This document shows positions 19,488-29,871 of a DNA stretch of 64,000 nucleotides, piece after piece (position 1 is the first letter of the stretch; each line of letters starts with the position of its first letter). A model generated the notes under the pieces. That model made no database searches, was not told where the DNA came from, and saw only the letters and a program-made list of their open reading frames with translations. The DNA is taken from contig JAKARB010000018.1 in assembly GCA_021819435.1 (NCBI GenBank), positions 31,163 to 95,162 of the forward strand, read 5' to 3'. This DNA comes from Pseudomonadota bacterium. Its GTDB lineage: Bacteria > Pseudomonadota > Gammaproteobacteria > Burkholderiales > Burkholderiaceae_C. The position numbers and the translations under genes were made by a program.

Positions 19488-22400
19488 GCCCTTCACGCCT
19501 TTTCATCCAGCGGCCGGTCGCCACCTCGCTGTTGATGCTGGCCGTGCTGCTGGCCGGCCTGGTGGGGTGGCGGCTGCTGCCCGTGGCCGCGCTGCCGCAG
19601 GTGGACTACCCCACCATCCAGGTCACAACGCTGTACCCGGGCGCCAGCCCCGACGTGATGACTTCGTCGGTCACCGCGCCGCTGGAGCGCCAGTTCGGGC
19701 AGATGCCCGGGCTGGCGGGCATGTCTTCCAGCAGCTCGGGTGGCGCGTCGGTGATCACGCTGCGATTCGACCTCGGCCTGTCCTTGGACGTGGCCGAGCA
19801 AGAGGTGCAGGCTGCCATCAACGCGGGTGGCAACCTGTTGCCCTCTGACCTGCCGATGCCACCGGTCTACAGCAAGGTGAACCCGGCCGATGCCCCGGTG
19901 CTGACGATCGCCGTGTCGTCGCCCACGCTGCCGATCACGCGCGTGCAGGACCTCGTGGAAAGCCGGCTGGCGCAGAAGATTTCGCAAGTGCCGGGCGTGG
20001 GCCTGGTGAGCATCGCTGGCGGGCGCCGGCCAGCGGTGCGCATCCAGGCCGACCCCGACGCGCTGGCGCGGCTGGGTTTCTCGCTGGAAGACTTGCGCAA
20101 TGCCATCGGCTCGGCCAACGTCAACCAGGCCAAGGGCGGCTTCGACGGACCGCTGCGCGCCAGCACGCTCGACGCCAACGACCAGCTCAAAAGCGCCGCC
20201 GAATATGGCAACGTGGTGTTCGCGTACCGCAATGGCGCCCCGGTTCGCGTGGGCGATGTGGCCACGCTGGTGGACGACGCGGAGAACCTGCGCCTGGCAG
20301 CCTGGGCTGGCTCAAGCGCCACACCAGGCCCTGCGCATCCATTGGGCGACAGTGCCCCTGCCGGTCTCGCGACGGCTCCGCTGGCATCCACCACTGCCGC
20401 CGTCATCCTCAACGTGCAGCGCCAGCCCGGCGCCAACGTGATCGACACGGTGGACCGCGTGAAGGCCGCGCTGCCGCAGCTCAGGGCCGCCCTGCCCGGC
20501 AGCGTCGACGTGCAGGTGCTGGGCGACCGCACCACCACCATCCGCGCCTCGGTGGAGGACGTGCAGTTCGAGCTGCTGCTGTCCATCGTGCTGGTGGTGG
20601 CGGTGATCTGGCTGTTCCTGCGCAGCGCCCGTGCCACCGTGATCCCCGCCGTGGCGGTGCCGCTGTCGCTGGTGGGCACATTCGGGGTCATGCAACTGGC
20701 CGGGTTCTCGGTCAACAACCTCACGTTGATGGCGATGGTCATCGCCACCGGCTTCGTCGTCGACGACGCCATCGTGATGATCGAGAACATCGCGCGTCAC
20801 ATCGAGATGGGCAAGCCGCCAATGCAGGCAGCGCTGGAAGGCGCCAGCGAGATCGGCTTCACCATCATCTCGCTCACGGTGTCGCTGATCGCGGTGCTCA
20901 TCCCGCTGCTGTTCATGGGCGACGTGGTGGGCCGGCTGTTCCACGAGTTCGCCATCACGCTGGCGGTGTCCATCGTGATCTCTGCCTTGGTGTCGCTCAC
21001 GCTCACGCCGATGATGAGCGCACGGCTGCTGCGGCCAGAGCACGAAGAGCAGCCCAACGCTTTGGCACGCTGGGTGGCGCAGGCGTTCGACCGGGCCATC
21101 GGGGCCTATGCGCGCTTGCTGGACTGGGCGCTGGCGCACCGTGGCATCACGCTGTCGGTGTTCGGCGCCACGCTGGCCTTGAGTGCGCTGCTCTACGTGG
21201 CCGTGCCCAAGGGCTTCTTCCCGGTGCAGGACACCGGGCAGTTGCAAGGCATCACCGAGGCTGCGCAGTCGGTCTCCTTCGCGGCGATGGCCGAACGCCA
21301 GCAAGCCCTGGCCGCGCGGTTGTTGGAAGACCCGGCCGTGGCCAGCGTGGCCTCTTTCATCGGCGTGGATGGCGGCAACACGACGCTCAACAACGGGCGG
21401 CTGCAAGTGGTGCTCAAACCGCTCAGCGAGCGTGGCGACGATGCCACCGCCGTGGCACGGCGCCTGATGGCACAGACGCAGCACGTGCCCGGGATATCAC
21501 TGCACCTGCAGCCGGTGCAGGACCTGACGCTGGATGATCGCCTGGCCAAGGCGCCGTACCACTTCACGCTCAGCGGCCCCGATGCCTCCGCAGTGAACGA
21601 AGCGGCATCGCGCGTGGTCGAGCGGCTGCGCACATTGGGCACGCTCGCGCAGGTGTCGACCGACCAGCAAACCCAGGGCCTGCAGGCGTGGCTGGACATC
21701 GACCGCGAAGCCGCCGGTCGACTTGGCGTGACGGTCGCGGCCATCGACGCGGCGCTGTACGACGCCTATGGCCAGCGGCTGATCTCCACCATCTTCACGC
21801 AGAGCAACCAGTACCGCGTCGTGCTGGAGGTGGCGCCCCAGTTCCGTCATCAGCTCACCGACCTGGGCAACCTGCATGTGCCAGGTGCGAACGGCGCGCA
21901 AGTGCCGTTGTCATCCGTGGCCAGCGTGCAAGAGCGGCTGGCGCCGCTGTCGGTGAACCACGTCTCGCAATTCCCGTCGGTGACGGTGTCGTTCGACACG
22001 TCAGGCGGCACATCGCTGGGCGCAGCGGTGCAGTCCATCGAGCACGAGCTCGCCACGCTGTCGCTGCCTGCCAGCGTGGAGGTGCACTTCGATGGCGCGG
22101 CGGCCTCGTTCCAGTCTTCGCTGTCGAGCACGCTGGTGCTGATCGGCGCTGCCGTGGTGACGATGTACATCGTGCTGGGCGTGCTCTACGAGAGCTTCGT
22201 TCACCCGGTCACCATCCTGTCCACCCTGCCCTCGGCTGGTGTCGGCGCATTGCTCGCACTGATGGTCACGCGGCTGGACCTGGGCATCATCGGCATCATC
22301 GGCATCGTGCTGCTGATCGGCATCGTCAAGAAGAACGCGATCATGATGATCGACTTCGCGCTCGACGCGCAACGGCACCAGGGCCTGCCCGCCTTGCAGG

Positions 22401-22660
22401 CCATCCGCCAGGCCTGCCTGCTGCGCTTTCGGCCGATTTTGATGACGACGATGGCCGCGTTGCTCGGCGCGCTGCCGCTGATGCTGGGCGGCGGCGTGGG
22501 CAGCGAACTGCGCCGGCCACTGGGCGTGGTGATGGTGGGCGGCCTCATCGTCAGCCAGTTGCTCACGCTGTTCAGCACACCCGTGATCTACCTGGCGTTC
22601 GACACGCTGCGTGAGCGGTGGGCACGGCGCGAGAACCCTTCGCGGACGCAAGGCGCATGA
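19484..22660 (+). CDS. mdtB: RND efflux pump subunit (MdtB-like)
   Basis: 1058 residues, twelve membrane spans with two large periplasmic loops, typical of HAE1 RND transporters (starts [19 protein letters not shown]). The proton relay region is visible as [13 protein letters not shown] in the fourth span; a second-half motif is [15 protein letters not shown]. The MdtB/MdtC group usually works as a hetero-trimer, and a second RND gene follows. A low-complexity Ala/Pro/Gly/Ser stretch of about 30 residues (about 270-302) replaces a short loop in the first porter domain. It overlaps mdtA and the next gene by ATGA. Confidence 0.93.
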   Translation: MSPSRLFIQRPVATSLLMLAVLLAGLVGWRLLPVAALPQVDYPTIQVTTLYPGASPDVMTSSVTAPLERQFGQMPGLAGMSSSSSGGASVITLRFDLGLSLDVAEQEVQAAINAGGNLLPSDLPMPPVYSKVNPADAPVLTIAVSSPTLPITRVQDLVESRLAQKISQVPGVGLVSIAGGRRPAVRIQADPDALARLGFSLEDLRNAIGSANVNQAKGGFDGPLRASTLDANDQLKSAAEYGNVVFAYRNGAPVRVGDVATLVDDAENLRLAAWAGSSATPGPAHPLGDSAPAGLATAPLASTTAAVILNVQRQPGANVIDTVDRVKAALPQLRAALPGSVDVQVLGDRTTTIRASVEDVQFELLLSIVLVVAVIWLFLRSARATVIPAVAVPLSLVGTFGVMQLAGFSVNNLTLMAMVIATGFVVDDAIVMIENIARHIEMGKPPMQAALEGASEIGFTIISLTVSLIAVLIPLLFMGDVVGRLFHEFAITLAVSIVISALVSLTLTPMMSARLLRPEHEEQPNALARWVAQAFDRAIGAYARLLDWALAHRGITLSVFGATLALSALLYVAVPKGFFPVQDTGQLQGITEAAQSVSFAAMAERQQALAARLLEDPAVASVASFIGVDGGNTTLNNGRLQVVLKPLSERGDDATAVARRLMAQTQHVPGISLHLQPVQDLTLDDRLAKAPYHFTLSGPDASAVNEAASRVVERLRTLGTLAQVSTDQQTQGLQAWLDIDREAAGRLGVTVAAIDAALYDAYGQRLISTIFTQSNQYRVVLEVAPQFRHQLTDLGNLHVPGANGAQVPLSSVASVQERLAPLSVNHVSQFPSVTVSFDTSGGTSLGAAVQSIEHELATLSLPASVEVHFDGAAASFQSSLSSTLVLIGAAVVTMYIVLGVLYESFVHPVTILSTLPSAGVGALLALMVTRLDLGIIGIIGIVLLIGIVKKNAIMMIDFALDAQRHQGLPALQAIRQACLLRFRPILMTTMAALLGALPLMLGGGVGSELRRPLGVVMVGGLIVSQLLTLFSTPVIYLAFDTLRERWARRENPSRTQGA

Positions 22661-23115
22661 CGATCATCATCCTTGCCAGCGCCTTGATGCTGCTGCTCAC
22701 GGCCACGACCCATTACGAAGCGCTGTCACTGCTCAACGCCCTGCTGCCCGGCCTGACGACGGTGCCACGCCGGTTGAAGGTGTTGGTCGTGCTCGTGGTG
22801 GTGTTCGCCGCCCACGTGGCCGAAATGCTGTTGTATGCCCTGGCCTACCGCGGACTCAGCCAGGTGGCGGGGGCCGGCACGCTCAGCGCAGGCGCTGCGC
22901 ACAGCTTTGTTTCGTGCCTCTATTTTTCGGCCGAGACCTTCACCTCGCTCGGCTTCGGCGACGTCACGCCCACCGGTCCGGTGCGCCTGCTGGCCGGCAT
23001 GGAAGCACTCAATGGCTTGTTGCTCGTGGGCTGGTCGGCGTCGTACATCCACCTGGCCATGGACCGATTCTGGGGTGACAGACGCGTGCCGGTGGAAACA
23101 CTTCGCGTGGATTGA
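22657..23115 (+). CDS. Small potassium-channel-like (Ion_trans_2) membrane protein
   Basis: 152 residues with membrane spans near 2-18, 41-63 and 113-134. Between the last two is a pore helix and selectivity-filter-like motif [10 protein letters not shown] (96-105), matching the TxGFGD filter of two-pore-domain-type ion channels. No cytoplasmic RCK domain is present. Its start codon overlaps the stop of the first RND pump, and the second RND pump starts 88 bp downstream, so it is translated inside the efflux operon. Ion flux coupled to the pump is conjecture; the sequence only shows a likely channel fold. Confidence 0.75.
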   Translation: MTIIILASALMLLLTATTHYEALSLLNALLPGLTTVPRRLKVLVVLVVVFAAHVAEMLLYALAYRGLSQVAGAGTLSAGAAHSFVSCLYFSAETFTSLGFGDVTPTGPVRLLAGMEALNGLLLVGWSASYIHLAMDRFWGDRRVPVETLRVD

Positions 23116-23203
23116 TCTGGGGGGTCGCGCCTTCGATGACATCTGAAACATGCCCATGCCCCATGGTCACCAGCCCAGGGATGAGCGCAGGCAAAGTGGC
23201 CCG

Positions 23204-26200
23204 ATGTCACTGTCGCGTCCTTTCATCGAGCGCCCTGTCGCCACCACGCTGCTGACGCTGGGCGTGGCCCTGGCTGGCCTGGTCGCGGCCTGGCGCCTGC
23301 CCATCGCACCGCTGCCCCAGGTCGACTTCCCCACCATCTCGGTGCAGGCCTCGCTGCCGGGCGCCAGCCCCGAAACCATGGCCTCCACCGTGGCCACGCC
23401 GCTGGAGCGCACGCTGGGCACGATCGCCGGGGTCAACGAGATCACATCCAGCTCGTCGCTGGGCAACACCCGCATCACCTTGCAGTTCGACCTCGACCGC
23501 GACATCGACGGCGCCGCGCGCGACGTGCAAGCCGGCCTGAACGCGGCGCGCACCCTGCTGCCCACCGGCATGCCCAGCAACCCGACCTGGCGCAAGGTGA
23601 ACCCGGCCGAGGCGCCGATCATGATCCTGGCGCTGACATCGGACACGCTCTCGCGCGGCCAGATGTACGACGCCGCATCCACCGTGCTGGCGCAGCGCCT
23701 CTCGGCGGTGGACGGCGTGGGCCAGGTCACGGTGGGCGGTGGCGCGCTGCCGGCTGTGCGCGTGGAAATCGACCCCGACAAGCTGGCCTCGCGCGGCCTG
23801 TCGCTGGAGAACGTGCGCACCGCGCTGGTGGCCGTCAACGCCAACCGCCCCAAAGGCCAGTTGGAGGACGCCACCCATCAATGGCAACTGGGCGCCAACG
23901 ACCAGGCGCGCACGGCGGCGGAGTTCGCGCCACTGGTGCTCTCGATCAAGAACGGCGCGGCAGTGCGCTTGCGCGACGTGGCCCAGGTGAATGACAGCGT
24001 GCAGGACCTGCGCAACGACGGCCTCGCCGACGGCAAGCCGGCCATCTTGCTGATCCTGAACAAGGCGCCGGGGGCCAACATCCTGCAAACCGTCGAGCGC
24101 GTGCGAGCGCTGCTGCCGCGCCTGCGGGCCTCGATCCCGGGCGCCATCCAACTCGACGTGATGATGGACCGCACCACCAGCATCCGCGCCTCGGTGGACG
24201 AAGTCGGCCGCACCTTGGCCCTGGCCTGCGGCCTTGTGCTGGTGGTCGTGCTCGCCTTCCTGCGACGCGTTCGCGCCGCGCTGGTGCCTGCGGTGGCGGT
24301 GCCGGTGTCGCTGGCCGGCACCTGCGCGGTGATGTACCTGATGGGCTACAGCATCGACAACCTCTCGCTGATGGCCTTGACGGTGGCGACCGGGTTCGTC
24401 GTCGATGACGCGATCGTCGTGCTGGAGAACGTCGCGCGCCACGTGGAGCACGGCATGACGCCGATGGAAGCCGCGTTGCGCGGCGCGCGCGAAATCGGCT
24501 TCACCGTGGTGGCCATCAGCCTGTCGCTCATCGCCGTCTTCATCCCGCTGCTGGCCATGGGCGGCGTGGTCGGGCGCCTGTTCCGCGAATTCGCGGTGGT
24601 GCTGTCGGCGTCGATCCTGGTGTCGATGGTGGTCTCGCTGACCACCACGCCGATGATGGCCGCCAGGCTGCTCGGCAACGATCGATCGCCGGCCCCCGCT
24701 CGGCCACGCTGGTTTCATGCGCCAGGCCGCTGGCTGGCTCGGGGCGAACGCCGCATGGTGCGCGGCTACCGGCGAACGCTGCGCTGGACCTTGCGCCACA
24801 GGCCGGTCGCATTGACAGCGTTGCTGGCGGTGGTGGCGCTGAACATCGCGCTGTACATCGAGATCCCCAAAGGCTTCTTTCCCCAGCAGGATGTGGGCCT
24901 GATGGTCGGTGGCGTGCGCGCCGACCAGGCCAGCTCGTTCCAGTCCATGCAGGACAAGTTGCGCGAGTTCGCGCGCATCGTCGGCCACGATCCGGCGGTG
25001 GCGCACGCCACGGGCTTCACCGGCGGTGGACAACGCAATGCCGCCAACATGTTCATCTCATTGAAACCACGCGACCAACGCAACGGCGTCGACACGGTGA
25101 TGGCGCGCCTGCGCGCGCAGCTCGGGCACCTGCCGGGCGCGAACCTCTTCCTCGCGCCGGTGCAAGACATCCGCGTCGGCGGCAGGCAATCCAACGCCGC
25201 CTGGCAGTACACGCTTCAAGGCGACGACCTGGCCGAGCTCAACACCTGGGCGCCACGCATCCGCCGCGCCCTGGCCGCCTTGCCCGAGCTGACCGACATC
25301 GACAGCGACCAGCAAGACCGAGGCCAACAGACCACCCTCACCTTCGACCGCGATGCCCTCGCGCGCTCGGGCCTGACCATGGCCGCCGTGGACTCGACGC
25401 TCAACGACGCTTTCGGCCAGCGCCAGGTGGGCGTGATCTACAACCCGCTGAACCAATATCGTATGGTGATGGAGTACGCGCCGACCTGGCTGCAGGGCCC
25501 GCAAACCCTGGCTGGCCTGGTGTTCACCACGCCCACTGGCGCTCCGGTTCCACTGGCGCAGGTGGCCAGCCAGCAGGCCACCAACACGGCCATGGCCATC
25601 AACCACCAAAGCGGTGCCCCGGCCACCACCATCGCTTTCAACCTGGCCCAAGGCGTGTCGATCTCGCAAGCCACCGAGGCGGTCAACCGCGCTGTAACGC
25701 AATTGGGTGTACCGGTGTCCGTGCATGGCAGTTTCCAGGGCACCGCGCGCGCGTTTCAGGATTCGCTCAAATCACAACCGCTGCTCATCGTGCTGGCCAT
25801 CGTCAGCGTGTACCTCGTGCTGGGCATGCTGTACGAGAGCTTTGTGCACCCGCTCACCATCCTGTCCACGCTGCCCTCGGCTGGCGTTGGCGCGCTGCTG
25901 GCACTGCTGCTCTTTCACACCGAGTTCAGCGTGATCGCGCTGATCGGCGTGGTGCTGCTGATCGGCATCGTGAAGAAGAACGCGATCCTGATGATCGACT
26001 TCGCAATCGCCTCGCAACGCGCCGCCGCAGAACGCGGACGCTTGCTGCCGGGCAGCGTCGCCATCTACCGCGCCGCCGCGCGACGGCTGAGGCCCATCAC
26101 GATGACCACGCTGGCTGCCGTGGCAGGCGCGGTGCCGCTGGCATGGGGTCACGGTGACGGCGCCGAGCTGCGCGTGCCATTGGGCCTGTCCATCGTCGGT

Positions 26201-26323
26201 GGGCTGGTGTTGTCGCAGTTGCTCACGCTCTACACCACCCCGGCCGTGTTCGCGGCCATGGACCGCCTGCGCCACCGCCGCGAACCGCAACGGCTGCCTT
26301 CACCTCAAGAGGTTTCCGCATGA
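23204..26323 (+). CDS. mdtC: RND efflux pump subunit (MdtC-like)
   Basis: 1039 residues, same architecture as the other pump and starting MSLSRPFIERPVATTLLTLG. Proton-relay motif [13 protein letters not shown] and [13 protein letters not shown] are present. It keeps the standard loop where MdtB has an insertion. Together with the other subunit it fits an MdtBC hetero-trimer, known for exporting bile salts, novobiocin and other drugs; substrates here are not predictable. The start at 23204 was chosen over an earlier in-frame ATG at 23150 by alignment to the family N terminus. Its stop overlaps the outer-membrane factor start. Confidence 0.93.
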   Translation: MSLSRPFIERPVATTLLTLGVALAGLVAAWRLPIAPLPQVDFPTISVQASLPGASPETMASTVATPLERTLGTIAGVNEITSSSSLGNTRITLQFDLDRDIDGAARDVQAGLNAARTLLPTGMPSNPTWRKVNPAEAPIMILALTSDTLSRGQMYDAASTVLAQRLSAVDGVGQVTVGGGALPAVRVEIDPDKLASRGLSLENVRTALVAVNANRPKGQLEDATHQWQLGANDQARTAAEFAPLVLSIKNGAAVRLRDVAQVNDSVQDLRNDGLADGKPAILLILNKAPGANILQTVERVRALLPRLRASIPGAIQLDVMMDRTTSIRASVDEVGRTLALACGLVLVVVLAFLRRVRAALVPAVAVPVSLAGTCAVMYLMGYSIDNLSLMALTVATGFVVDDAIVVLENVARHVEHGMTPMEAALRGAREIGFTVVAISLSLIAVFIPLLAMGGVVGRLFREFAVVLSASILVSMVVSLTTTPMMAARLLGNDRSPAPARPRWFHAPGRWLARGERRMVRGYRRTLRWTLRHRPVALTALLAVVALNIALYIEIPKGFFPQQDVGLMVGGVRADQASSFQSMQDKLREFARIVGHDPAVAHATGFTGGGQRNAANMFISLKPRDQRNGVDTVMARLRAQLGHLPGANLFLAPVQDIRVGGRQSNAAWQYTLQGDDLAELNTWAPRIRRALAALPELTDIDSDQQDRGQQTTLTFDRDALARSGLTMAAVDSTLNDAFGQRQVGVIYNPLNQYRMVMEYAPTWLQGPQTLAGLVFTTPTGAPVPLAQVASQQATNTAMAINHQSGAPATTIAFNLAQGVSISQATEAVNRAVTQLGVPVSVHGSFQGTARAFQDSLKSQPLLIVLAIVSVYLVLGMLYESFVHPLTILSTLPSAGVGALLALLLFHTEFSVIALIGVVLLIGIVKKNAILMIDFAIASQRAAAERGRLLPGSVAIYRAAARRLRPITMTTLAAVAGAVPLAWGHGDGAELRVPLGLSIVGGLVLSQLLTLYTTPAVFAAMDRLRHRREPQRLPSPQEVSA

Positions 26324-27723
26324 GACCCGCCTCCTCACGCCTCACCCCAGTTGCCCTGGCGATGGCCGCCGCATTGACCCTGGCCGCCTGCGCCACCCCG
26401 CCCGCGCCGCCGCCCCCAGCCACGCCTGTGCCCGAACACTTCAAGGAAGACGGCCCGTGGAAACAAGCACATGGCGATGTGCAGCGCGTGCCCGACCGCT
26501 GGTGGACGCTGTTTGGCGACCCGGTGCTCGATGCCCTGGAAGAACGCCTGGTCATCGACAACGAGGGCCTCAAGGCCGCCGTGGCGCAGGTGGCTGCGGC
26601 ACAGGCCGCGCTGCGCTCTGCCGAAGCAGCCCAAGGGCCGACGCTCGGGTTGCAAGCCGATGCCTCGCGCGCAGCCGCCCCCACAGCCACTGGCCGGCGC
26701 AACACCGCGAACACCTACACCATGGGAGCCGAGGCCTCGTGGGAGGTGGATCTGTGGGGCCGCCTGCGGCAAGCCACGCAAGCCGCCCAGGCACGCGCCA
26801 CCGCCAGCGCGCAAGACCTGGCAGCCGCCCGCCTCTCGGCTTCGGCCACGCTGGCCGAAACCTACTTCGCCCTGCGAACCGCCGAGGCGCAGGCCGCCCT
26901 GCTGGCACGCACCGAGGAGGCTGACCAGCGCGTGCTGCAACTCACGCGCAGCCGCCACGAGGCTGGCGTGGTCGCAGAAAGCGATGTGCTGCAAGCGCGC
27001 ACCCAGCTCGACACCATCAAAGCGCAACGCGAAGAGGCGCAACTCCAGCGCACCCAGCTCGAACACGCGCTCGCGGTGCTGGTGGGCCGCGCACCGTCCG
27101 ACTTCACGCTCGACGCTGGCGAGCTGCCTGCCCAAACGCCTCGGGTGCCCGAACTGCTGCCCGCCACACTGCTGGAGCGCCGGCCTGACATCGCCGCAGC
27201 CCAAGCCCGCGTGGCCGCTGCCTGGCATGACATCGGCGCAGCCGATGCGGCGTACTTCCCCGACGTTTCGCTCAGCGGTAGCGCGGGGTACAAGTCCGCG
27301 ACGCTCAGCCGCCTTGTGAGCGCGCCCAACCTCGTCTGGGCGCTGGGAGCGTCCATCACGCAGGCGGTCTTCGATGGCGGCGCGCGCGACGCGGCCCGCG
27401 CCAGCGCGCGTGCCAACGCCGACATCGCCGCAGCAAACTATCGCCAGGCCGTGCTGACGGCTTTCCAGGAGGTGGAAGACAACCTCGCCGCCGCGCAGGC
27501 CCTGCAACGGGAAGCTGCCCTCCAAGGCCAGGCGCTCGATGCCGCACAACGCAATGTGCTCGTCACCGAAGCGCAGTACCGCGCCGGCACGGTGAGCTTC
27601 CTCAACCTGGCCAGCGCTCAGGCGGCGGAACTCTCGGCGCGGTCCACCTTGGTGCAACTGCGGCAGCGCGAACTGGCCGCTGTCGCCACCTTGCTGAAAA
27701 ACATCGCCGGTCGTTGGGCTTGA
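26320..27723 (+). CDS. Outer-membrane efflux lipoprotein (NodT/OprM family)
   Basis: 467 residues. Lipobox LAAC with lipidated Cys24. It has two repeats of the outer-membrane-factor helical/barrel unit: RWWTLFGDPVLDALEE, SWEVDLWGRLRQATQAA, ETYFALRTAEAQ and LLERRPDIAAAQARVAAAW in the family pattern, and a closing QAVFDGGARDAARASA region. It forms the TolC-like channel that completes the tripartite pump. Its ATG overlaps the mdtC stop, so the entire adaptor-pump-channel set comes from one transcript ending here. Confidence 0.92.
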   Translation: MRPASSRLTPVALAMAAALTLAACATPPAPPPPATPVPEHFKEDGPWKQAHGDVQRVPDRWWTLFGDPVLDALEERLVIDNEGLKAAVAQVAAAQAALRSAEAAQGPTLGLQADASRAAAPTATGRRNTANTYTMGAEASWEVDLWGRLRQATQAAQARATASAQDLAAARLSASATLAETYFALRTAEAQAALLARTEEADQRVLQLTRSRHEAGVVAESDVLQARTQLDTIKAQREEAQLQRTQLEHALAVLVGRAPSDFTLDAGELPAQTPRVPELLPATLLERRPDIAAAQARVAAAWHDIGAADAAYFPDVSLSGSAGYKSATLSRLVSAPNLVWALGASITQAVFDGGARDAARASARANADIAAANYRQAVLTAFQEVEDNLAAAQALQREAALQGQALDAAQRNVLVTEAQYRAGTVSFLNLASAQAAELSARSTLVQLRQRELAAVATLLKNIAGRWA

Positions 27724-27904
27724 GCGGATAACGCATGTTGCGCCCGTAACAAGGCCGGACGAACCGGTAGCACGGGGGTCACCCGCCAGAGCGACAGTGA
27801 GTCATGCGCAGTCGAAACAGGTGCCCAAGGAAAACCTCCCCCGGTCCACACGGCACCTGAGCCACCGCGACACGACCCTTCCACCCCGAGCAAGGAGCAG
27901 CACC

Positions 27905-28225
27905 ATGAACACCACCTTTGACACCCTGTCCGCCACAGCCGCCCTGGTGAGCAGCCTCGGCGTCCACGCAGCAGATGCAGCCCCCGTGCAGCATGACCAC
28001 GGCGGCGCCCTGCTAGCCCTGCGTGCCGCGCAGGTCGAACTGTTCAGCGCACACGATGCTGCGGCCCTCACGGCCCTGCGCGAGGCACGGCGCGCGCTGA
28101 TCAGCGAAACCCCGCCCCAGGCCATCGCGCTGGCCTCGATCGACGAAGCCGCCGTGCACATCCGGCGCCACGAGATGCACGAAGCCCAGGCCGCCATCGG
28201 TCAAGCCCGTCAACGGCTGGCCTGA
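27905..28225 (+). CDS. Small hypothetical protein upstream of the Do protease
   Basis: 106 residues from 27905, with AGGAGCAGCACC before the ATG. After a mildly hydrophobic start it is mostly helical and Ala/His/Arg/Glu rich (HDHGGALLALRAAQVELFSAHDAAALTAL, given here in part), with a repeated pattern of ALREARRAL and AVHIRRHEMHEAQAAI. I recognise no family. It lies 59 bp upstream of the periplasmic protease on the same strand, and a helical helper or substrate role is only a guess. Confidence 0.6.
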   Translation: MNTTFDTLSATAALVSSLGVHAADAAPVQHDHGGALLALRAAQVELFSAHDAAALTALREARRALISETPPQAIALASIDEAAVHIRRHEMHEAQAAIGQARQRLA

Positions 28226-28284
28226 TCGCCAGCCTCAGGCCAGCAAGCCTGCCTGTTTCGATCCGCACGTTCCAAGGAGCCGTC

Positions 28285-29775
28285 ATGTCACGCCATCCTT
28301 CACGCACCCTCACCGCCATCGCCGCTGCGGCGGTCCTCACTGGCACCGCCGCAGGACTGGCGTGGAACCGACACGCCAACGCCCAAGCTGCGGCCAGCCC
28401 CACCGTGGCCACGCATGACCAAGCGGCCCAGCCCTTGCTGCCAGCGGTGACCGCGCCCGATTTCACGCAAATGGTCAAGCGCTACGGCCCGGCCGTCGTC
28501 AACGTCAGCGTCAGCGGCCTGCGCAAGGTCAGCGATGACGACGACGCACGCGTGCCGCCGCAAATCGACCCGCGCGACCCGATGTACCAGTTCTTCCGCC
28601 GCTTCATGGCACCTGACGCGCGCATGGGCCAACAGCAGCCACCGCAAGTGCTGCGCGGCGAGGGCTCGGGCTTCATCGTCAGCCCGGACGGCGTCATCGT
28701 CACCAACGCCCACGTGGTCAAGGACGCCAGCAACGTGACCGTGAAGCTCACCGACCGCCGCGAATTCACCGCCAAGGTGCTCGGCAGCGACGCCAAGACC
28801 GACGTGGCTGTGCTGAAGATCGACGCCAAGGACCTGCCCACGGTGCGCATCGGCAGCGCGCGTGACCTCGAAGTCGGCCAGTGGGTGCTTGCCATCGGCT
28901 CGCCCTTCGGCTTCGAGAACACCGTGACCGCCGGCGTGGTCAGCGCCAAGCAGCGCGCCCTGCCCGACGACAGCTACGTGCCCTTCATCCAGACCGACGT
29001 GGCGGTCAACCCCGGCAACTCCGGCGGCCCGCTGTTCAACGCGCGTGGCGAGGTCGTGGGCATCAACTCGCAGATCTACAGCGGCACCGGCGGCTACCAG
29101 GGCTTGTCCTTCGCCATCCCCGTGGACCTGGCCATGAAGATCAAGGACCAGATCGTCGCCACCGGCCACGCCACCCACGCCCGCTTGGGCGTGACCGTGC
29201 AAGGCGTGAACCAGGCCCTGGCGCAAAGCTTCAAGCTCGACAAGCCCGAAGGCGCGCTGGTGGCCATGGTGCAGCCCGACAGCCCGGCCGACCGCGCGGG
29301 CCTCAAGCCCGGCGATGTGGTGCTCATGGCCGATGGCCAGGCCATCACCGACTCCGGCGACCTGCCGGCGATCATCGGCGAGGCCAAACCCGGCACGACG
29401 ATGAAGCTGCAGATCTGGCGCGAAGGCCACAAGCAAGAGCTCTCGGCCAAGCTGGTCAACGACACCGATCACAAGGACAACCAGCTCGCATCGAAAGACA
29501 CCTCCGCGCCCGGACGGCTGGGCTTGGCACTGCGGCCACTGCAACCCGACGAACGTAAGGACTCCGGCCTCAGCGGTGGCCTGCTCGTGCAAGACGTGAG
29601 CGGCCCAGCCGCGATGGCAGGCATCCAGCCAGGTGACGTGCTGATGGCCGTGAACGGCAAGCCGGTGACCACCGTCGAGCAAGTGCGCCAGGCCGTGGCC
29701 GGCGACCGCAAGTCCACCGCGTTGCTGATCCAGCGCGATGGCGAACGCCTCTTTGTGCCCGTGCCGCTGGGCTGA
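28285..29775 (+). CDS. degP: Do-family periplasmic serine protease (DegP/HtrA)
   Basis: 496 residues. An N-terminal signal or anchor (about 9-25) is followed by a trypsin-like domain with catalytic His143 (TNAHVVKD), Asp173 (KTDVAVLKI) and Ser246 (NPGNSGGPLF). Two PDZ domains follow, about 275-365 and 395-490 (GDVLMAVNGKPVTT in the second). It degrades or refolds damaged envelope proteins. The start at 28285 is preceded by CAAGGAG. It sits between two small proteins on the same strand, the next one 96 bp downstream, in what could be an envelope-stress transcript. Confidence 0.94.
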   Translation: MSRHPSRTLTAIAAAAVLTGTAAGLAWNRHANAQAAASPTVATHDQAAQPLLPAVTAPDFTQMVKRYGPAVVNVSVSGLRKVSDDDDARVPPQIDPRDPMYQFFRRFMAPDARMGQQQPPQVLRGEGSGFIVSPDGVIVTNAHVVKDASNVTVKLTDRREFTAKVLGSDAKTDVAVLKIDAKDLPTVRIGSARDLEVGQWVLAIGSPFGFENTVTAGVVSAKQRALPDDSYVPFIQTDVAVNPGNSGGPLFNARGEVVGINSQIYSGTGGYQGLSFAIPVDLAMKIKDQIVATGHATHARLGVTVQGVNQALAQSFKLDKPEGALVAMVQPDSPADRAGLKPGDVVLMADGQAITDSGDLPAIIGEAKPGTTMKLQIWREGHKQELSAKLVNDTDHKDNQLASKDTSAPGRLGLALRPLQPDERKDSGLSGGLLVQDVSGPAAMAGIQPGDVLMAVNGKPVTTVEQVRQAVAGDRKSTALLIQRDGERLFVPVPLG

Positions 29776-29871
29776 GGCTGACCCGCTTCATCCGCCCGCG
29801 TCGGCGGGCGGCAGTGCAAGGGCGGCGCACTGCACACCATGGCCGCCTCGTTCCCCTCCAAGGAGATTGTC

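Noticed and set aside
23207..25033. Minus-strand open frame of about 600 codons opposite mdtC
   Set aside because: His/Arg/Gln-rich low-complexity product opposite an obvious RND pump; a shadow frame.
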